NCBI GenBank assembly: GCA_040384585.1
Contig: JAZKJD010000019.1
Location: 1-64,000 of the forward strand
DNA: 64,000 bases
From: JAZKJD01 sp040384585
GTDB taxonomy: Bacteria > Pseudomonadota > Gammaproteobacteria > Diplorickettsiales > Diplorickettsiaceae
Direction of reading: 5' to 3'
Positions 18,052 through 27,162 of this stretch are shown one piece after another. Every line of letters starts with the position of its first letter. Position 1 is the stretch's first letter. The translations under genes and the position numbers were made by a program. The notes beneath the pieces were generated by a model. It worked only from the letters and a program-made list of their open reading frames with translations. It did not search any database and had not been told where the DNA came from.

Positions 18052-19404
18052 TTAATAGACGCCACCAGGACCCGACAAACCTTTTAAGTTGGCTTTTTTC
18101 AATAATGATTCATATTGCTGCGACATTAATAAAGACTGAACCTGAACCATAAAATCCATGATAACGACTACGATAATGAGCAAGGAAGTCCCCCCAAAAT
18201 AAAAAGGAACATGCCAGGCAAATATCATAAATTCCGGCAGTAATGCAACCAAAGATAGATAAATACAACCTATCAAGGTAAGTCTCGTCATCGTTGCATC
18301 AATATAACGAGCACTTTGCTCCCCTGGCCTAATGCCAGGAATAAAAGCACCCGATTTCTTTAAATTATCCGCCGTTTCCCGGGGATTAAAAACTAGAGCG
18401 GTATAAAAAAAAGAAAAGAATACTATAGCTGCAGTAAATAGCAAGATATAAAGCGGTTGTCCTGGCGACAACCAAAAGCTTACATTCGTAAGCCAACTCA
18501 TACCCCTCACATTGGAAAACCATTGCGCAAAGGTAGCTGGCAACATCATAATACTAGATGCAAATATAGGTGGAATAACGCCAGCCATATTAATCTTTAA
18601 AGGCAAATGACTGGTTTGGGCACTAAATATTTTTCGCCCCTGCTGACGCTGGGGATAATTAACAGTAATGCGACGCTGTCCACGCTCCATAAATACGACA
18701 AAGGCTGTCACTAAGATAATAACGGCTAAAATACATATTAACGTTAAAAATTGAATTTGTCCCTGTCTAAGTTGCTCAAGTGATTTAGCAATAGCCACAG
18801 GCAAACCAGAAACAATTCCTGAGAATATAATCAGCGATATCCCATTTCCGATCCCATGTTCTGTGATCTGCTCACCTAACCACATTAAAAATAGGGTTCC
18901 TGTCACTAAGGTTACCGTCGCCACAAAATAAAAAAATAGGCTGGGATCTAATACAACTTGATGACTAGTCAACCATTTGGCCATTCCAATTGCTTGAAAT
19001 AATGCTAAAACGGCTGTCCCATAACGTGTATATTGATTAATCTTACGACGACCCGCCTCTCCCTCTTTTTTAAGCTGCTCTAATGCCGGGGTCACTGCCG
19101 TCAATAATTGCACGATAATAGAAACTGAAATATAGGGTAAAAGACCCAATGCAAAAACGGTAAAGCGTGAAAGCGCCCCCCCGGAAAACATATTAAAAAG
19201 ACCCAAAATACTGTTATTCTGATGGCTAAATAAATCAGCAAGCCGCTGCGGATCTAAGCCAGGAACAGGAATATGCGAACCAACTCTATAAACAAGAATT
19301 GCAAGTAACACAAATAATAAACGACGTTTCAGTTCAGTAAAGCCGCTGCTTCGTAGACTTTTTTTTTCTTTTGTAGAAGAAGCTAGGCGACTTAGCTTAT
19401 CCAT
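18052..19404 (-). CDS. secY: preprotein translocase subunit SecY
   Basis: 450 aa, with ten predicted membrane segments such as LLFVLLAILVYRVGSHIPVPG and YFVATVTLVTGTLFLMWLGEQ. It forms the protein-conducting channel of the inner membrane with SecE (also in the window) and SecG. The conserved loop RQQGRKIF and the C-terminal region QSLLMSQQYESLLKKANLKG are present. The start abuts the stop of rplO directly, so the two are translationally coupled. Confidence 0.97.
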   Translation of the reverse strand: MDKLSRLASSTKEKKSLRSSGFTELKRRLLFVLLAILVYRVGSHIPVPGLDPQRLADLFSHQNNSILGLFNMFSGGALSRFTVFALGLLPYISVSIIVQLLTAVTPALEQLKKEGEAGRRKINQYTRYGTAVLALFQAIGMAKWLTSHQVVLDPSLFFYFVATVTLVTGTLFLMWLGEQITEHGIGNGISLIIFSGIVSGLPVAIAKSLEQLRQGQIQFLTLICILAVIILVTAFVVFMERGQRRITVNYPQRQQGRKIFSAQTSHLPLKINMAGVIPPIFASSIMMLPATFAQWFSNVRGMSWLTNVSFWLSPGQPLYILLFTAAIVFFSFFYTALVFNPRETADNLKKSGAFIPGIRPGEQSARYIDATMTRLTLIGCIYLSLVALLPEFMIFAWHVPFYFGGTSLLIIVVVIMDFMVQVQSLLMSQQYESLLKKANLKGLSGPGGVY

Positions 19405-19839
19405 TTAAGCTTCAACGCTGCCACCAGCAGCTTCAATTAAAATGCGTGCACCCTTTGTTAGCCTTAAGCCTTTTACACGAACTGCTTTTTGTAGTGTACC
19501 CGTCGCAATCAGTTTTACTTCTTTTATAGCCGCATGTATTAAATGGGCTTCTTTCAAGACCTGCAAATCAACAATGTCTGACGCCAGGCTATTTAAAACA
19601 TCAATACGAAGCACATGCATCGCTAAAGTACGAGGTGGCACAAACCCAAATTTAGGTAAGCGACGTTGCAAGGGCGATTGTCCACCCTCAAAACCTAATT
19701 TATGAAACCCACCCGAACGAGCACGCTGACCTTTATGACCACGCCCGCTAGTTTTTCCTAAGCCAGAACCTATCCCTCTGCCTAAGCGCTTAGCCGCGGG
19801 CTTAGAACCAACAGCAGGCTTTAATGTATTAAGATACAT
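19405..19839 (-). CDS. rplO: 50S ribosomal protein L15
   Basis: 144 aa. The Gly/Arg-rich N-terminal extension RLGRGIGSGLGKTSGRGHKG penetrates 23S rRNA, and the C-terminal globular domain ends GARILIEAAGGSVEA. It follows rpmD with two bases between stop and start. Confidence 0.97.
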   Translation of the reverse strand: MYLNTLKPAVGSKPAAKRLGRGIGSGLGKTSGRGHKGQRARSGGFHKLGFEGGQSPLQRRLPKFGFVPPRTLAMHVLRIDVLNSLASDIVDLQVLKEAHLIHAAIKEVKLIATGTLQKAVRVKGLRLTKGARILIEAAGGSVEA

Positions 19840-19841
19840 GC

Positions 19842-20027
19842 TTAAATCTCCTCTACTTTTAACAAGTAGGCCACTTGATTGATCATTCCACGCATAGCAG
19901 CATTATCTTTCACTTCAATAACTTGGTTCAAGCGCTTTAAACGTAATGAATTAATCGTTGCAGTATGACGAGGTAAACGTCCTGAAATACTACGCTGCAA
20001 CGTTAACCGTAATTTTTTATCTGACAT
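19842..20027 (-). CDS. rpmD: 50S ribosomal protein L30
   Basis: 61 aa. It is a typical short bacterial L30 with LRLTLQRSISGR, LKRLNQVIEVKDNAAMRGMI and the C-terminal YLLKVEEI. It lies between rpsE and rplO in spc operon order. Confidence 0.95.
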   Translation of the reverse strand: MSDKKLRLTLQRSISGRLPRHTATINSLRLKRLNQVIEVKDNAAMRGMINQVAYLLKVEEI

Positions 20028-20041
20028 AGTAGAGTACTCAA

Positions 20042-20545
20042 TTATTCGATGATTTCTTCAAGTGACTTTCCACGTTTATCGGCAATCATTTCAGGTGTCT
20101 TTATGTTCTTTAATGCTTTTAAAGTGGCCCGAACGACATTAGTTCTATTAGAAGAGCCTATGATCTTAGCAATGACGTCTTTAATACCGACCACTTCACA
20201 AATGGCACGCATAGGGCCCCCTGCAATAATGCCGGCCCCCTTACCTGCTGGTAATAATCGTACCTTAGTAGCACCATGCGATGCTTCGACTTTATGATAA
20301 AGGGTACCGTTATTCAGCTCTATATACAGCATATTTCTACGCGCTTTCTCTAAAGCCTTTTGCATCGCAACAGAAACTTCTCGAGCAGGACACTTGCTAA
20401 ACCCAATTCGCCCCTTACCATCACCTACGACAACACCAGCGGAAAAACTAAAGAGCCTACCGCCTTTAACAACTTTTGCATGACGATTAACGGCTATTAG
20501 CTTTTCTTGTAAACCATCACTTTTCGTTGATTGATCAAAACTCAT
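20042..20545 (-). CDS. rpsE: 30S ribosomal protein S5
   Basis: 167 aa. The double-stranded RNA-binding N-terminal domain contains VNRHAKVVKGGRLFSFSAGV, where spectinomycin-resistance changes occur in other bacteria. The C-terminal domain carries LLPAGKGAGIIAGGPMRAI. It helps decoding fidelity together with S4 and S12. Confidence 0.97.
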   Translation of the reverse strand: MSFDQSTKSDGLQEKLIAVNRHAKVVKGGRLFSFSAGVVVGDGKGRIGFSKCPAREVSVAMQKALEKARRNMLYIELNNGTLYHKVEASHGATKVRLLPAGKGAGIIAGGPMRAICEVVGIKDVIAKIIGSSNRTNVVRATLKALKNIKTPEMIADKRGKSLEEIIE

Positions 20546-20561
20546 TAGTAAACCCTATTAA

Positions 20562-20963
20562 TTAAAAAAGCAGGCCCGCTTCTCGGGCTGCCTCTGCCAA
20601 TGCTTTAATACGACCATGATACTTAAAACCAGAACGATCAAAAGCAACACGATTTATCCCAAGTGCTAACGCTTTTTCAGCAATCGTACCCCCTACAATC
20701 ACAGCAGATTTTACGTTACTACGCGCTGTTACTGCAGAAGTTTTGCTATCCTTTACGTCTTTTTCAGTCATTCGCAATTTAATTTCCTTATCTAAGGTAG
20801 AAGCGCTTGCTAACACCTTATCGCCTTTTTCAGCACGAGTAATCACTTGTGCATAAAGATGCTTTGCCGAACGCCCTACACACAAACGTGCAACTCCCAA
20901 CTCTCTAATTTTGGCTCGGCTTTTTCTCGCTCTTCGTTGTCGCTTTAACTTCTTGTCTATCAT
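20562..20963 (-). CDS. rplR: 50S ribosomal protein L18
   Basis: 133 aa, about 16 residues longer than E. coli L18. The extra residues lie in the middle (around EKDVKDSKTSAVTARSNV), while the 5S rRNA-binding parts (RLCVGRSAKHLYAQVI, FDRSGFKYHGRIKALAEAAREAG) are conserved. The insertion is probably lineage-specific. Confidence 0.96.
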   Translation of the reverse strand: MIDKKLKRQRRARKSRAKIRELGVARLCVGRSAKHLYAQVITRAEKGDKVLASASTLDKEIKLRMTEKDVKDSKTSAVTARSNVKSAVIVGGTIAEKALALGINRVAFDRSGFKYHGRIKALAEAAREAGLLF

Positions 20964-20981
20964 GCCTCTGCCCCTCTAACA

Positions 20982-21512
20982 TTATTTTTTCTTGGTTTCT
21001 TTCAATTTAATTCGCTCGTCCAGATAACGAACCCCTTTGCCTTTATAAGGCTCAGGCGGACGATAGCGACGTATTTCTGCAGCAACTTGTCCTACTAATT
21101 GTTTATCCACACCTTGGACAACAATTTCAGTTGGGTTAGGTGTGCTAATCGTTATCTCCTCTGGAATGTCATAAATGACTGGATGAGAAAAACCCAAGGT
21201 TAAATGAATTTTTTTACCTTGTACGTTGGCACGGTAGCCTACACCCACTAATTGTAAAGTCTTTTTAAATCCTTCAAGAACTCCCGTAAGCGCATTAGCC
21301 ACATTGGCACGAGTCGTTCCCGCTAAAGCATCTGCTTCCGTACTGTCATCCCCCGGTATCACTTGTAATACTTTATCTTGGATATTGAGCGTTACACGCC
21401 TATCAAAGGCATAATTTAATACGCCCTTACTACCTTTGATGATAAGGATCTGACCCTCCAACGTTACACTGGCATCGCCGATATTTATTGGATTTTTTGC
21501 AACTCTTGACAT
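20982..21512 (-). CDS. rplF: 50S ribosomal protein L6
   Basis: 176 aa. It has two tandem L6 domains, beginning MSRVAKNPINIGDASVTLEG and ending with the conserved RRYRPPEPYKGKGVRYLDE. It binds near the sarcin-ricin region of 23S rRNA. Confidence 0.97.
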   Translation of the reverse strand: MSRVAKNPINIGDASVTLEGQILIIKGSKGVLNYAFDRRVTLNIQDKVLQVIPGDDSTEADALAGTTRANVANALTGVLEGFKKTLQLVGVGYRANVQGKKIHLTLGFSHPVIYDIPEEITISTPNPTEIVVQGVDKQLVGQVAAEIRRYRPPEPYKGKGVRYLDERIKLKETKKK

Positions 21513-21544
21513 ACCAACCCTTTCAACATTTATTCAACTGTACT

Positions 21545-21940
21545 TTATTCAACTGTACCGATAACCTCGCCACCCTGACCTAAAGCACGGGCCACTTTAT
21601 CCGTTATTAGGCCTTTTGACGTAGAAATCATAGCAACCCCTAAACCATCCACTACCTTAGGTAATTGTGTAGCAGAACGATAAATACGAAGACCTGGACG
21701 ACTAACCCGTTGCAACGAAGCAATAACAGGTTGATCCAAATGATACTTCAAAAATATGCTTAGTGAGGACTTTCCTTGATGTGTTTCACATTGGAAATCA
21801 TTGATGTAACCTTCTTCTTTTAATAAATTAGCAATTGCTAATTTAATCTTTGATGAAGGCATAGAAACAGATGGCTTTCTTACCGCTTGCGCATTTTTTA
21901 TTCGGATAAACATATCCGCTATCGGATCTTGCATACTCAT
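21545..21940 (-). CDS. rpsH: 30S ribosomal protein S8
   Basis: 131 aa. It begins MSMQDPIADMFIRIKNAQ and ends with the conserved GLGVAMISTSKGLITD region. S8 binds the central domain of 16S rRNA and in E. coli represses the spc operon at the rplE start. Confidence 0.97.
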   Translation of the reverse strand: MSMQDPIADMFIRIKNAQAVRKPSVSMPSSKIKLAIANLLKEEGYINDFQCETHQGKSSLSIFLKYHLDQPVIASLQRVSRPGLRIYRSATQLPKVVDGLGVAMISTSKGLITDKVARALGQGGEVIGTVE

Positions 21941-21952
21941 AATTTTTTTACC

Positions 21953-22258
21953 TTACCAACTCGATTTAACTATTCCAGGAAGATCACCCTTCATTGCATA
22001 AAGACGCAACATACTTCGCGACAAACCAAATTGACGATAGACGCCACGAGGACGGCCGGTTAGCCGACAACGATTACGTAATCGCACAGGAGAAGAATCC
22101 CTTGGTAAGGATTGTAGCTTTTGTTGTGCGTTCCAACGATCTTCATCGCTCAGTTTCGGATTATCAATAATTTCCTTCAGTTGAGTTCGTATTAATGAAT
22201 ATTTCTTTACCATAACTTCGCGCTTCTTCTGGCGCGCAATCACACTTTTTTTTGCCAT
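21953..22258 (-). CDS. rpsN: 30S ribosomal protein S14, zinc-free type
   Basis: 101 aa. This is the long form without the CXXC-CXXC zinc motif. The C-terminal RNRCRLTGRPRGVYRQFGLSR is typical. It lies six bases after rplE. Confidence 0.96.
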   Translation of the reverse strand: MAKKSVIARQKKREVMVKKYSLIRTQLKEIIDNPKLSDEDRWNAQQKLQSLPRDSSPVRLRNRCRLTGRPRGVYRQFGLSRSMLRLYAMKGDLPGIVKSSW

Positions 22259-22263
22259 AACGT

Positions 22264-22806
22264 TTAATTCTCTTTAAATGGAAAGTGGAATGCCGACAAT
22301 AAAGCACGCCCTTCTTTATCAGATTTTGCAGAGGTGGTAATTGTAATATCCATCCCCCGCAATGCGTCGATACTATCATACTTAATTTCAGGAAAAACAA
22401 TTTGCTCAGAAATACCGAGGCTATAATTTCCACGACCATCAAATGAACGCGGACTAAAGCCACGAAAATCCCGAATTCTAGGAATAGCTATCTCAATCAA
22501 TCGATCTAAAAAATCATACATACGGTCTTTACGTAAGGTGACTTTACAACCAATAGGCCAGCCTTCACGAATCTTAAATCCGGCATTGGACTTTTTAGCC
22601 AGCGTAACGATAGGTTTTTGACCGGCAATCAATGTCATATCTGCCACTGCAGCATCAATAACTTTTTTATTAGCCACGGCTTCTCCCACACCCATATTAA
22701 GCGTGACCTTTGTTATCCTCGGAACTTCCATAATACTTTGATAAGCGAATACCTGCTTTAATTGAGGAACTACCTCGCTTTTATAAATTTTTTTTAACCT
22801 GGCCAT
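22264..22806 (-). CDS. rplE: 50S ribosomal protein L5
   Basis: 180 aa. The LNMGVGEAV and GQKPIVTLAKKSNAGFKIREG segments and the C-terminal ITITTSAKSDKEGRALL identify L5, a 5S rRNA binder that touches the P-site tRNA. Confidence 0.97.
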   Translation of the reverse strand: MARLKKIYKSEVVPQLKQVFAYQSIMEVPRITKVTLNMGVGEAVANKKVIDAAVADMTLIAGQKPIVTLAKKSNAGFKIREGWPIGCKVTLRKDRMYDFLDRLIEIAIPRIRDFRGFSPRSFDGRGNYSLGISEQIVFPEIKYDSIDALRGMDITITTSAKSDKEGRALLSAFHFPFKEN

Positions 22807-22819
22807 CTGCTCACCTAAA

Positions 22820-23137
22820 TTAAATATCCACTAACTCGCCGTTAGATTTAAAAATTCGAACCCGTCTTCCATCTTCTAAGGTTTTAATTCCTACCTTATC
22901 TGCTCTTTTAGAAAGAGGATTATAAAGAGATAAATTCGTCAAATTCATGCTGGCTTCCTGCGTTACAATACCACCGGTAACATTTTTTTGCGGATTCGGT
23001 TTAACGTGCTTTTTAACACAGTTAATCCCTTCGACAATAGCACGATTTTCAGTTGTCATCCGTAATATTTTACCTTGCTTGCCTTTATCTTTACCGCATA
23101 AAGCAATGACTATATCGCCTTTTTTAATCTTATGCAT
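22820..23137 (-). CDS. rplX: 50S ribosomal protein L24
   Basis: 105 aa. The N-terminal KOW motif (KGDIVIALCGKDKGKQGKIL) and the CVKKHVKPNPQ segment are present. L24 starts 50S assembly by binding the 5' part of 23S rRNA. Confidence 0.97.
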   Translation of the reverse strand: MHKIKKGDIVIALCGKDKGKQGKILRMTTENRAIVEGINCVKKHVKPNPQKNVTGGIVTQEASMNLTNLSLYNPLSKRADKVGIKTLEDGRRVRIFKSNGELVDI

Positions 23138-23150
23138 GACTAATTCCCAC

Positions 23151-23519
23151 TTAAAGTACTTCAGATGCTAAAGAAATAATTTTCATGAAACGTTCGGTAC
23201 GTAATTCTCTAGGGACGGGTCCAAAAACACGTGTACCTAGTGGCTGCAATTGAGCCGTCAATAAAATAACCGCATTACTATCAAATCGTACGACACTACC
23301 ATCTTGTCTGCGAACGCCTTTTTTGGTTCGCACAACAACGGCATGACAAACATCACCCTTTTTGACTTTACCGCGAGGTACTGCATCTTTAACACTAATC
23401 CTAATAAGATCACCCACACCCGCATAGCGTCTTTTTGATCCGCCTAACACCTTAATACACATGACACGACGTGCACCGCTATTATCTGCAACCTCAAGTT
23501 CTGTTTGCATTTGTATCAT
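23151..23519 (-). CDS. rplN: 50S ribosomal protein L14
   Basis: 122 aa. It begins MIQMQTELEVADNSGARRV and ends near RVFGPVPRELR. It forms an intersubunit bridge. Its start directly follows the rpsQ stop codon. Confidence 0.97.
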   Translation of the reverse strand: MIQMQTELEVADNSGARRVMCIKVLGGSKRRYAGVGDLIRISVKDAVPRGKVKKGDVCHAVVVRTKKGVRRQDGSVVRFDSNAVILLTAQLQPLGTRVFGPVPRELRTERFMKIISLASEVL

Positions 23520-23822
23520 TTATGCTTCTCCCAAGGCCGACTCAATCACAGTTTTCTGAGCGAGCGTCTTTTCTAACACTTTCAACAATATCCATGCCTT
23601 ACGCTTAGAAATTGGACGACTCTCTTGGATAACAACAGTATCACCTTCATGGCACTTATTCTCTGAATCATGAACTAACAAGTGAGTGCTACGCGTTATA
23701 CGCTTTTCGTATTTAGGATGTTTGTACTTACGTTCAATGCACACATTGATGGTTTTATCCATTTTTGTACTGATAACGCGACCGATAAGGGTACGACGAG
23801 TGGATTTTTTAGTCTGGCTCAT
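23520..23822 (-). CDS. rpsQ: 30S ribosomal protein S17
   Basis: 100 aa. The OB-fold core RTLIGRVISTKMDKTINVCI is conserved, and the C-terminal tail (KVLEKTLAQKTVIESALGEA) makes it longer than the roughly 84-aa E. coli protein. It overlaps rpmC by four bases (ATGA). Confidence 0.96.
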   Translation of the reverse strand: MSQTKKSTRRTLIGRVISTKMDKTINVCIERKYKHPKYEKRITRSTHLLVHDSENKCHEGDTVVIQESRPISKRKAWILLKVLEKTLAQKTVIESALGEA

Positions 23823-24016
23823 GCTTTCAGGCCTACTTTTTCATGTAAAATAGTTAATAATTTCGCTAACTTTCGTCGCACAACTTTCAATCGATGCGTC
23901 GTCGTTAATTGACGTGTCGCATGCTGTATCTTTAGATTAAACTGCTCTTTACCTGTTTGAAATATTTCTTCCTTTACATCATCGATAGATAGCTCACGTA
24001 ATTCTTTTGTCTTCAT
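23819..24016 (-). CDS. rpmC: 50S ribosomal protein L29
   Basis: 65 aa. It is a two-helix protein beginning MKTKELRELSIDDVKEEIFQ, at the tunnel exit where it meets trigger factor and SRP. Its ATG shares a base with the rplP stop codon. Confidence 0.96.
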   Translation of the reverse strand: MKTKELRELSIDDVKEEIFQTGKEQFNLKIQHATRQLTTTHRLKVVRRKLAKLLTILHEKVGLKA

Positions 24017-24429
24017 TACAATACCGTCCGCGTTATAAACCTTGTTGTTACCGATAACTTTGCATCCGCTAATTTTAATGCGGCTTTCGCTACGTCAGAA
24101 GTAATTCCTTCCATCTCAAACAAAACGCGCCCAGGCTGAACAACCGCTACCCAATATTCGACATTACCTTTCCCTTTGCCTTGGCGTACCTCTAAAGGTT
24201 TCTTAGTAATCGGTTTATCAGGAAATAGTCGGATCCAAACCTTACCTCCACGTTTAATATGACGTGTCAAGGCGCGGCGTGCTGCTTCAATTTGCCGTGA
24301 AGTAATAAAACCTGCCGCCGTTGCCTTTAAGCCATATTGACCAAAGCTAATTTCTGTTCCGCGTGATGCAAGGCCACGATTACGACCTTTAAACTGTTTA
24401 CGATATTTTGTTCGCTTGGGCTGTAACAT
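24016..24429 (-). CDS. rplP: 50S ribosomal protein L16
   Basis: 137 aa. It begins MLQPKRTKYRKQFKGRNRG and contains GGKVWIRLFPDKPITKKPLE. It organises the A-site tRNA-binding architecture. It is separated from rpsC upstream by 135 bases containing a repeat fragment, unusual because these genes normally abut. Confidence 0.97.
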   Translation of the reverse strand: MLQPKRTKYRKQFKGRNRGLASRGTEISFGQYGLKATAAGFITSRQIEAARRALTRHIKRGGKVWIRLFPDKPITKKPLEVRQGKGKGNVEYWVAVVQPGRVLFEMEGITSDVAKAALKLADAKLSVTTRFITRTVL

Positions 24430-24456
24430 AATCTATCCAATTTTTCTCTATTCTTT

Positions 24457-24513
24457 AGGTTCTGACCCTAAGGTACCGGATGACGACAATCACCACCTTA
24501 TAGGAACAGAATC
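24457..24513. repeat. family C repeat fragment between rpsC and rplP
   Basis: It begins AGGTTCTG, contains GGATGACGACAATCA and ends GGAACAGAATC. The inner string and the inverted ends match the longer copies at 43629-43770 and 45294-45437. It looks like an internally deleted copy. Confidence 0.7.
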
Positions 24514-24564
24514 AAGTCTATCATGCAGGTTACGCAAGAGGTCTAATGAACATAAGCTAAGATG

Positions 24565-25329
24565 TTAATGACGTCGCTCGCCAGATTCTTTAGGCGATGT
24601 CTTTACTCTAGATGAACGCCGCCGATTGTAATGCTTTTGATCTTTGTCGTCAAAATACTGAGATTTGCTCTCTGTGCTTCCTGGAAAACTAATCTGTGAA
24701 CGGTCAAATATTTCACCTTTGTAAATCCAAACCTTTACACCTAACTTACCATACGTCGTTTGTGCTTCTGCTAAGGAATAATCTATATTTGCACGAAAAG
24801 TATGTAAAGGTACACTTCCTTCGTTATAGCGCTCACTTCGTGCAATTTCAGCACCACCTAAACGACCAGAAACTTGAATTTTAATACCTTCTGCGCCTAA
24901 ACGACGTGCCGTTTGCACAGAACGCTTCATGACTCGACGAAACATAGCACGGCGCTCAAGCTGTTGTGCAATATTTTCAGCAACCAACTTAGCATCCAAT
25001 TCTGGTTTTTTTACTTCAACGACAGAGAGACGAACTGGAATTAAGATAAGCTTTTCTAGCTTTCCTCTTACTTGTTCAACATATTCACCCTTTTTACCAA
25101 TGACGACACCAGGCCTAGCTACAAAAATAGTAATTTTAGCAGTCTTTGCTGATCGCTCTATTTGTATAGAAGAAACTCCTGCTTGAAGTAAATTTGCCTC
25201 TATAAAAGCACGGGCTTTTAAATCAGTTATTAAAAAATCTGCATATTCTCTAGGTTTTGCATACCATTTTGCTGTCGATGTCCGAGTAATATTTAAACGA
25301 ATACCGACAGGGTTTACCTTATGACCCAT
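24565..25329 (-). CDS. rpsC: 30S ribosomal protein S3
   Basis: 254 aa, about 20 longer than E. coli, owing to a basic Ser/Arg-rich C-terminal tail (RRRSSRVKTSPKESGERRH). The KH domain carries GVVIGKKGEYVEQVRGKLEK (GxxG loop). It lies at the mRNA entry tunnel. The start overlaps the rplV stop by one base. Confidence 0.97.
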   Translation of the reverse strand: MGHKVNPVGIRLNITRTSTAKWYAKPREYADFLITDLKARAFIEANLLQAGVSSIQIERSAKTAKITIFVARPGVVIGKKGEYVEQVRGKLEKLILIPVRLSVVEVKKPELDAKLVAENIAQQLERRAMFRRVMKRSVQTARRLGAEGIKIQVSGRLGGAEIARSERYNEGSVPLHTFRANIDYSLAEAQTTYGKLGVKVWIYKGEIFDRSQISFPGSTESKSQYFDDKDQKHYNRRRSSRVKTSPKESGERRH

Positions 25330-25673
25330 TAATTTTTCTCCCCATCATCAGATACTTTAACCGTAATGTGGCAAGTGGGCTTCAATATTCGGTTACTGCG
25401 CCCTTTTGCCCGAGCGTGCATTCGTTTTAATGTAGGCCCTTGATCAACATAGATGGTACTTACTTTCAATAAATCCACATCGACACCCTGATTATGCTCT
25501 GCATTAGCAACCGCTGATTCAAGAACCTTTTTAATAATCTTGGCATTTTTTTTAACACTAAAAGTTAAAAGCTGTAGTGCTTTTTCAACCTTTAAACCGC
25601 GTATTTGATCGACTAGCAATCGACACTTTTGTGGCGATACTCTCACGTATTTTAAATAGGCTGCGACTTCCAC
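25329..25673 (-). CDS. rplV: 50S ribosomal protein L22
   Basis: 114 aa. The conserved YVRVSPQKCRLLVDQIRG and the tunnel-lining hairpin around GPTLKRMHARAKGRSNRI identify L22, which narrows the exit tunnel beside L4. Confidence 0.97.
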   Translation of the reverse strand: MEVAAYLKYVRVSPQKCRLLVDQIRGLKVEKALQLLTFSVKKNAKIIKKVLESAVANAEHNQGVDVDLLKVSTIYVDQGPTLKRMHARAKGRSNRILKPTCHITVKVSDDGEKN

Positions 25674-25691
25674 TTTTATTACCTCTTTACA

Positions 25692-25985
25692 CTATTTTTT
25701 TTCATCGGCGCCTTTTGCTTTTTTATCAGCCGCTCTATGACTGCGAAATGTCCGCGTCATAGAAAATTCACCTAATTTATGACCTATCATATTTTCTGTA
25801 ATATAAATAGGAACAAAGTCTCGACCATTATGCACCGCTAACGTTAAACCAATCATCTCTGGCGCAACCATAGAACGGCGCGACCATGTTTTGATAGGTC
25901 GCTTAACCGTAACATTTTGTGCAGCTTGTACTTTTTTACTTAAATGCAGATCAATAAATGGACCTTTTTTTACGGAACGTGGCAC
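25692..25985 (-). CDS. rpsS: 30S ribosomal protein S19
   Basis: 97 aa. It begins MPRSVKKGPFIDLHL and carries the typical GHKLGEFSMTRTFRSH. It sits in the 30S head with S13. Confidence 0.97.
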   Translation of the reverse strand: MPRSVKKGPFIDLHLSKKVQAAQNVTVKRPIKTWSRRSMVAPEMIGLTLAVHNGRDFVPIYITENMIGHKLGEFSMTRTFRSHRAADKKAKGADEKK

Positions 25986-26005
25986 TTAACACCTCACGAA
26001 TTTAA

Positions 26006-26833
26006 TTACTTCTTTCTGCGTCGTTGCAAAATTATTTTTACATTGCGTTTATTGCGACGCGTTTTATAACCTTTTGCTGGAACACCCCAGGGACTCACCG
26101 GATGACGCCCACCTGAGGTTTTACCTTCACCACCGCCATGGGGGTGATCAACCGGATTCATAGCAACGCCTCGAACCGTAGGGCGAATACCACGCCAACG
26201 TTTAGCGCCTGCCTTCCCTAGGGATCGAAGATTATGATCACCATTGCTAACTACACCAACCGTCGCCTTGCATTCAACAGATATTTTCCGTAGCTCTCCA
26301 GAACGCAGGCGTATAGTAGCATAATCTCCTTCACGCGCAATTAATTGCACATAAGCACCTGCACTTCTTGCTAACTGTGCACCTTTCCCGGGTTTTAACT
26401 CTAGCGCATGCAATACCGTTCCCACAGGAATATTACGTAAAGCAAGTGCATTGCCTGGTTTTATCAATGCAGTAGCGCCAGCATTCACTTCCATTCCCAC
26501 TTTAAAATCATTAGGGGCTAATATATAACGCCGCTCACCATCTGCATAAAGAATTAAGGCAATATGTGCAGTACGGTTAGGATCATATTCTATGCGCTCA
26601 ACACATCCAACGATACCTTCTTTATTTCGCTTAAAATCGATCAAACGATACCGCTGCTTATGACCACCTCCTTGATGACGAGTCGTAATCCTACCGAGAT
26701 TATTTCGACCACCCTTTTTTGGTTTTGCTGCTAACAAATTACTAAAAGGCTTACCTTTATGTAGACCTGCCTTAGATATCTGCACAACAAAGCGACGACC
26801 AGGCGATGTGGGATTTGCTTTCTGAGTGGGCAT
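26006..26833 (-). CDS. rplB: 50S ribosomal protein L2
   Basis: 275 aa. The NPVDHPHGGGEGKTSGGRHP segment includes the histidine implicated in peptidyl-transferase centre function, and the N-terminal KPTSPGRR-like and GGRNNLGRITTRHQGGGHK regions are conserved. Confidence 0.97.
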   Translation of the reverse strand: MPTQKANPTSPGRRFVVQISKAGLHKGKPFSNLLAAKPKKGGRNNLGRITTRHQGGGHKQRYRLIDFKRNKEGIVGCVERIEYDPNRTAHIALILYADGERRYILAPNDFKVGMEVNAGATALIKPGNALALRNIPVGTVLHALELKPGKGAQLARSAGAYVQLIAREGDYATIRLRSGELRKISVECKATVGVVSNGDHNLRSLGKAGAKRWRGIRPTVRGVAMNPVDHPHGGGEGKTSGGRHPVSPWGVPAKGYKTRRNKRNVKIILQRRRKK

Positions 26834-26844
26834 ATAACTACTCT

Positions 26845-27162
26845 CTACTTTGTTCCAGTAAAATCAATATCATGACCCGCTTGTAAACTGACGTAGGCCT
26901 TTTTCCAAGCTTTAATGTGACCTTCGATTTGCTTAAAGCGACGGCGTTTAGATTTAACATTTAAGAGTTGGACTGCATTGACTTTTACGCTAAATAAAGA
27001 TTCGACAGCTTGTTTTATTTCAGATTTATTCGCATCAGCTCGAACTTCAAAAACAAATTGATGATACTTATCAGCGACAATAGAAGATTTTTCTGAAGTA
27101 TGCGGCCTTTTTATTAATGTAAATCGGCGCTGTTGCTGCTGTGTTTTTGCCACTAGAGTCAT
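26845..27162 (-). CDS. rplW: 50S ribosomal protein L23
   Basis: 105 aa. The LIKRPHTSEKSSIVADKY start of the core and the VKVNAVQLLNVKSKRRRF segment identify L23, the docking site for trigger factor and SRP. It overlaps rplD by four bases. Confidence 0.96.
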   Translation of the reverse strand: MTLVAKTQQQQRRFTLIKRPHTSEKSSIVADKYHQFVFEVRADANKSEIKQAVESLFSVKVNAVQLLNVKSKRRRFKQIEGHIKAWKKAYVSLQAGHDIDFTGTK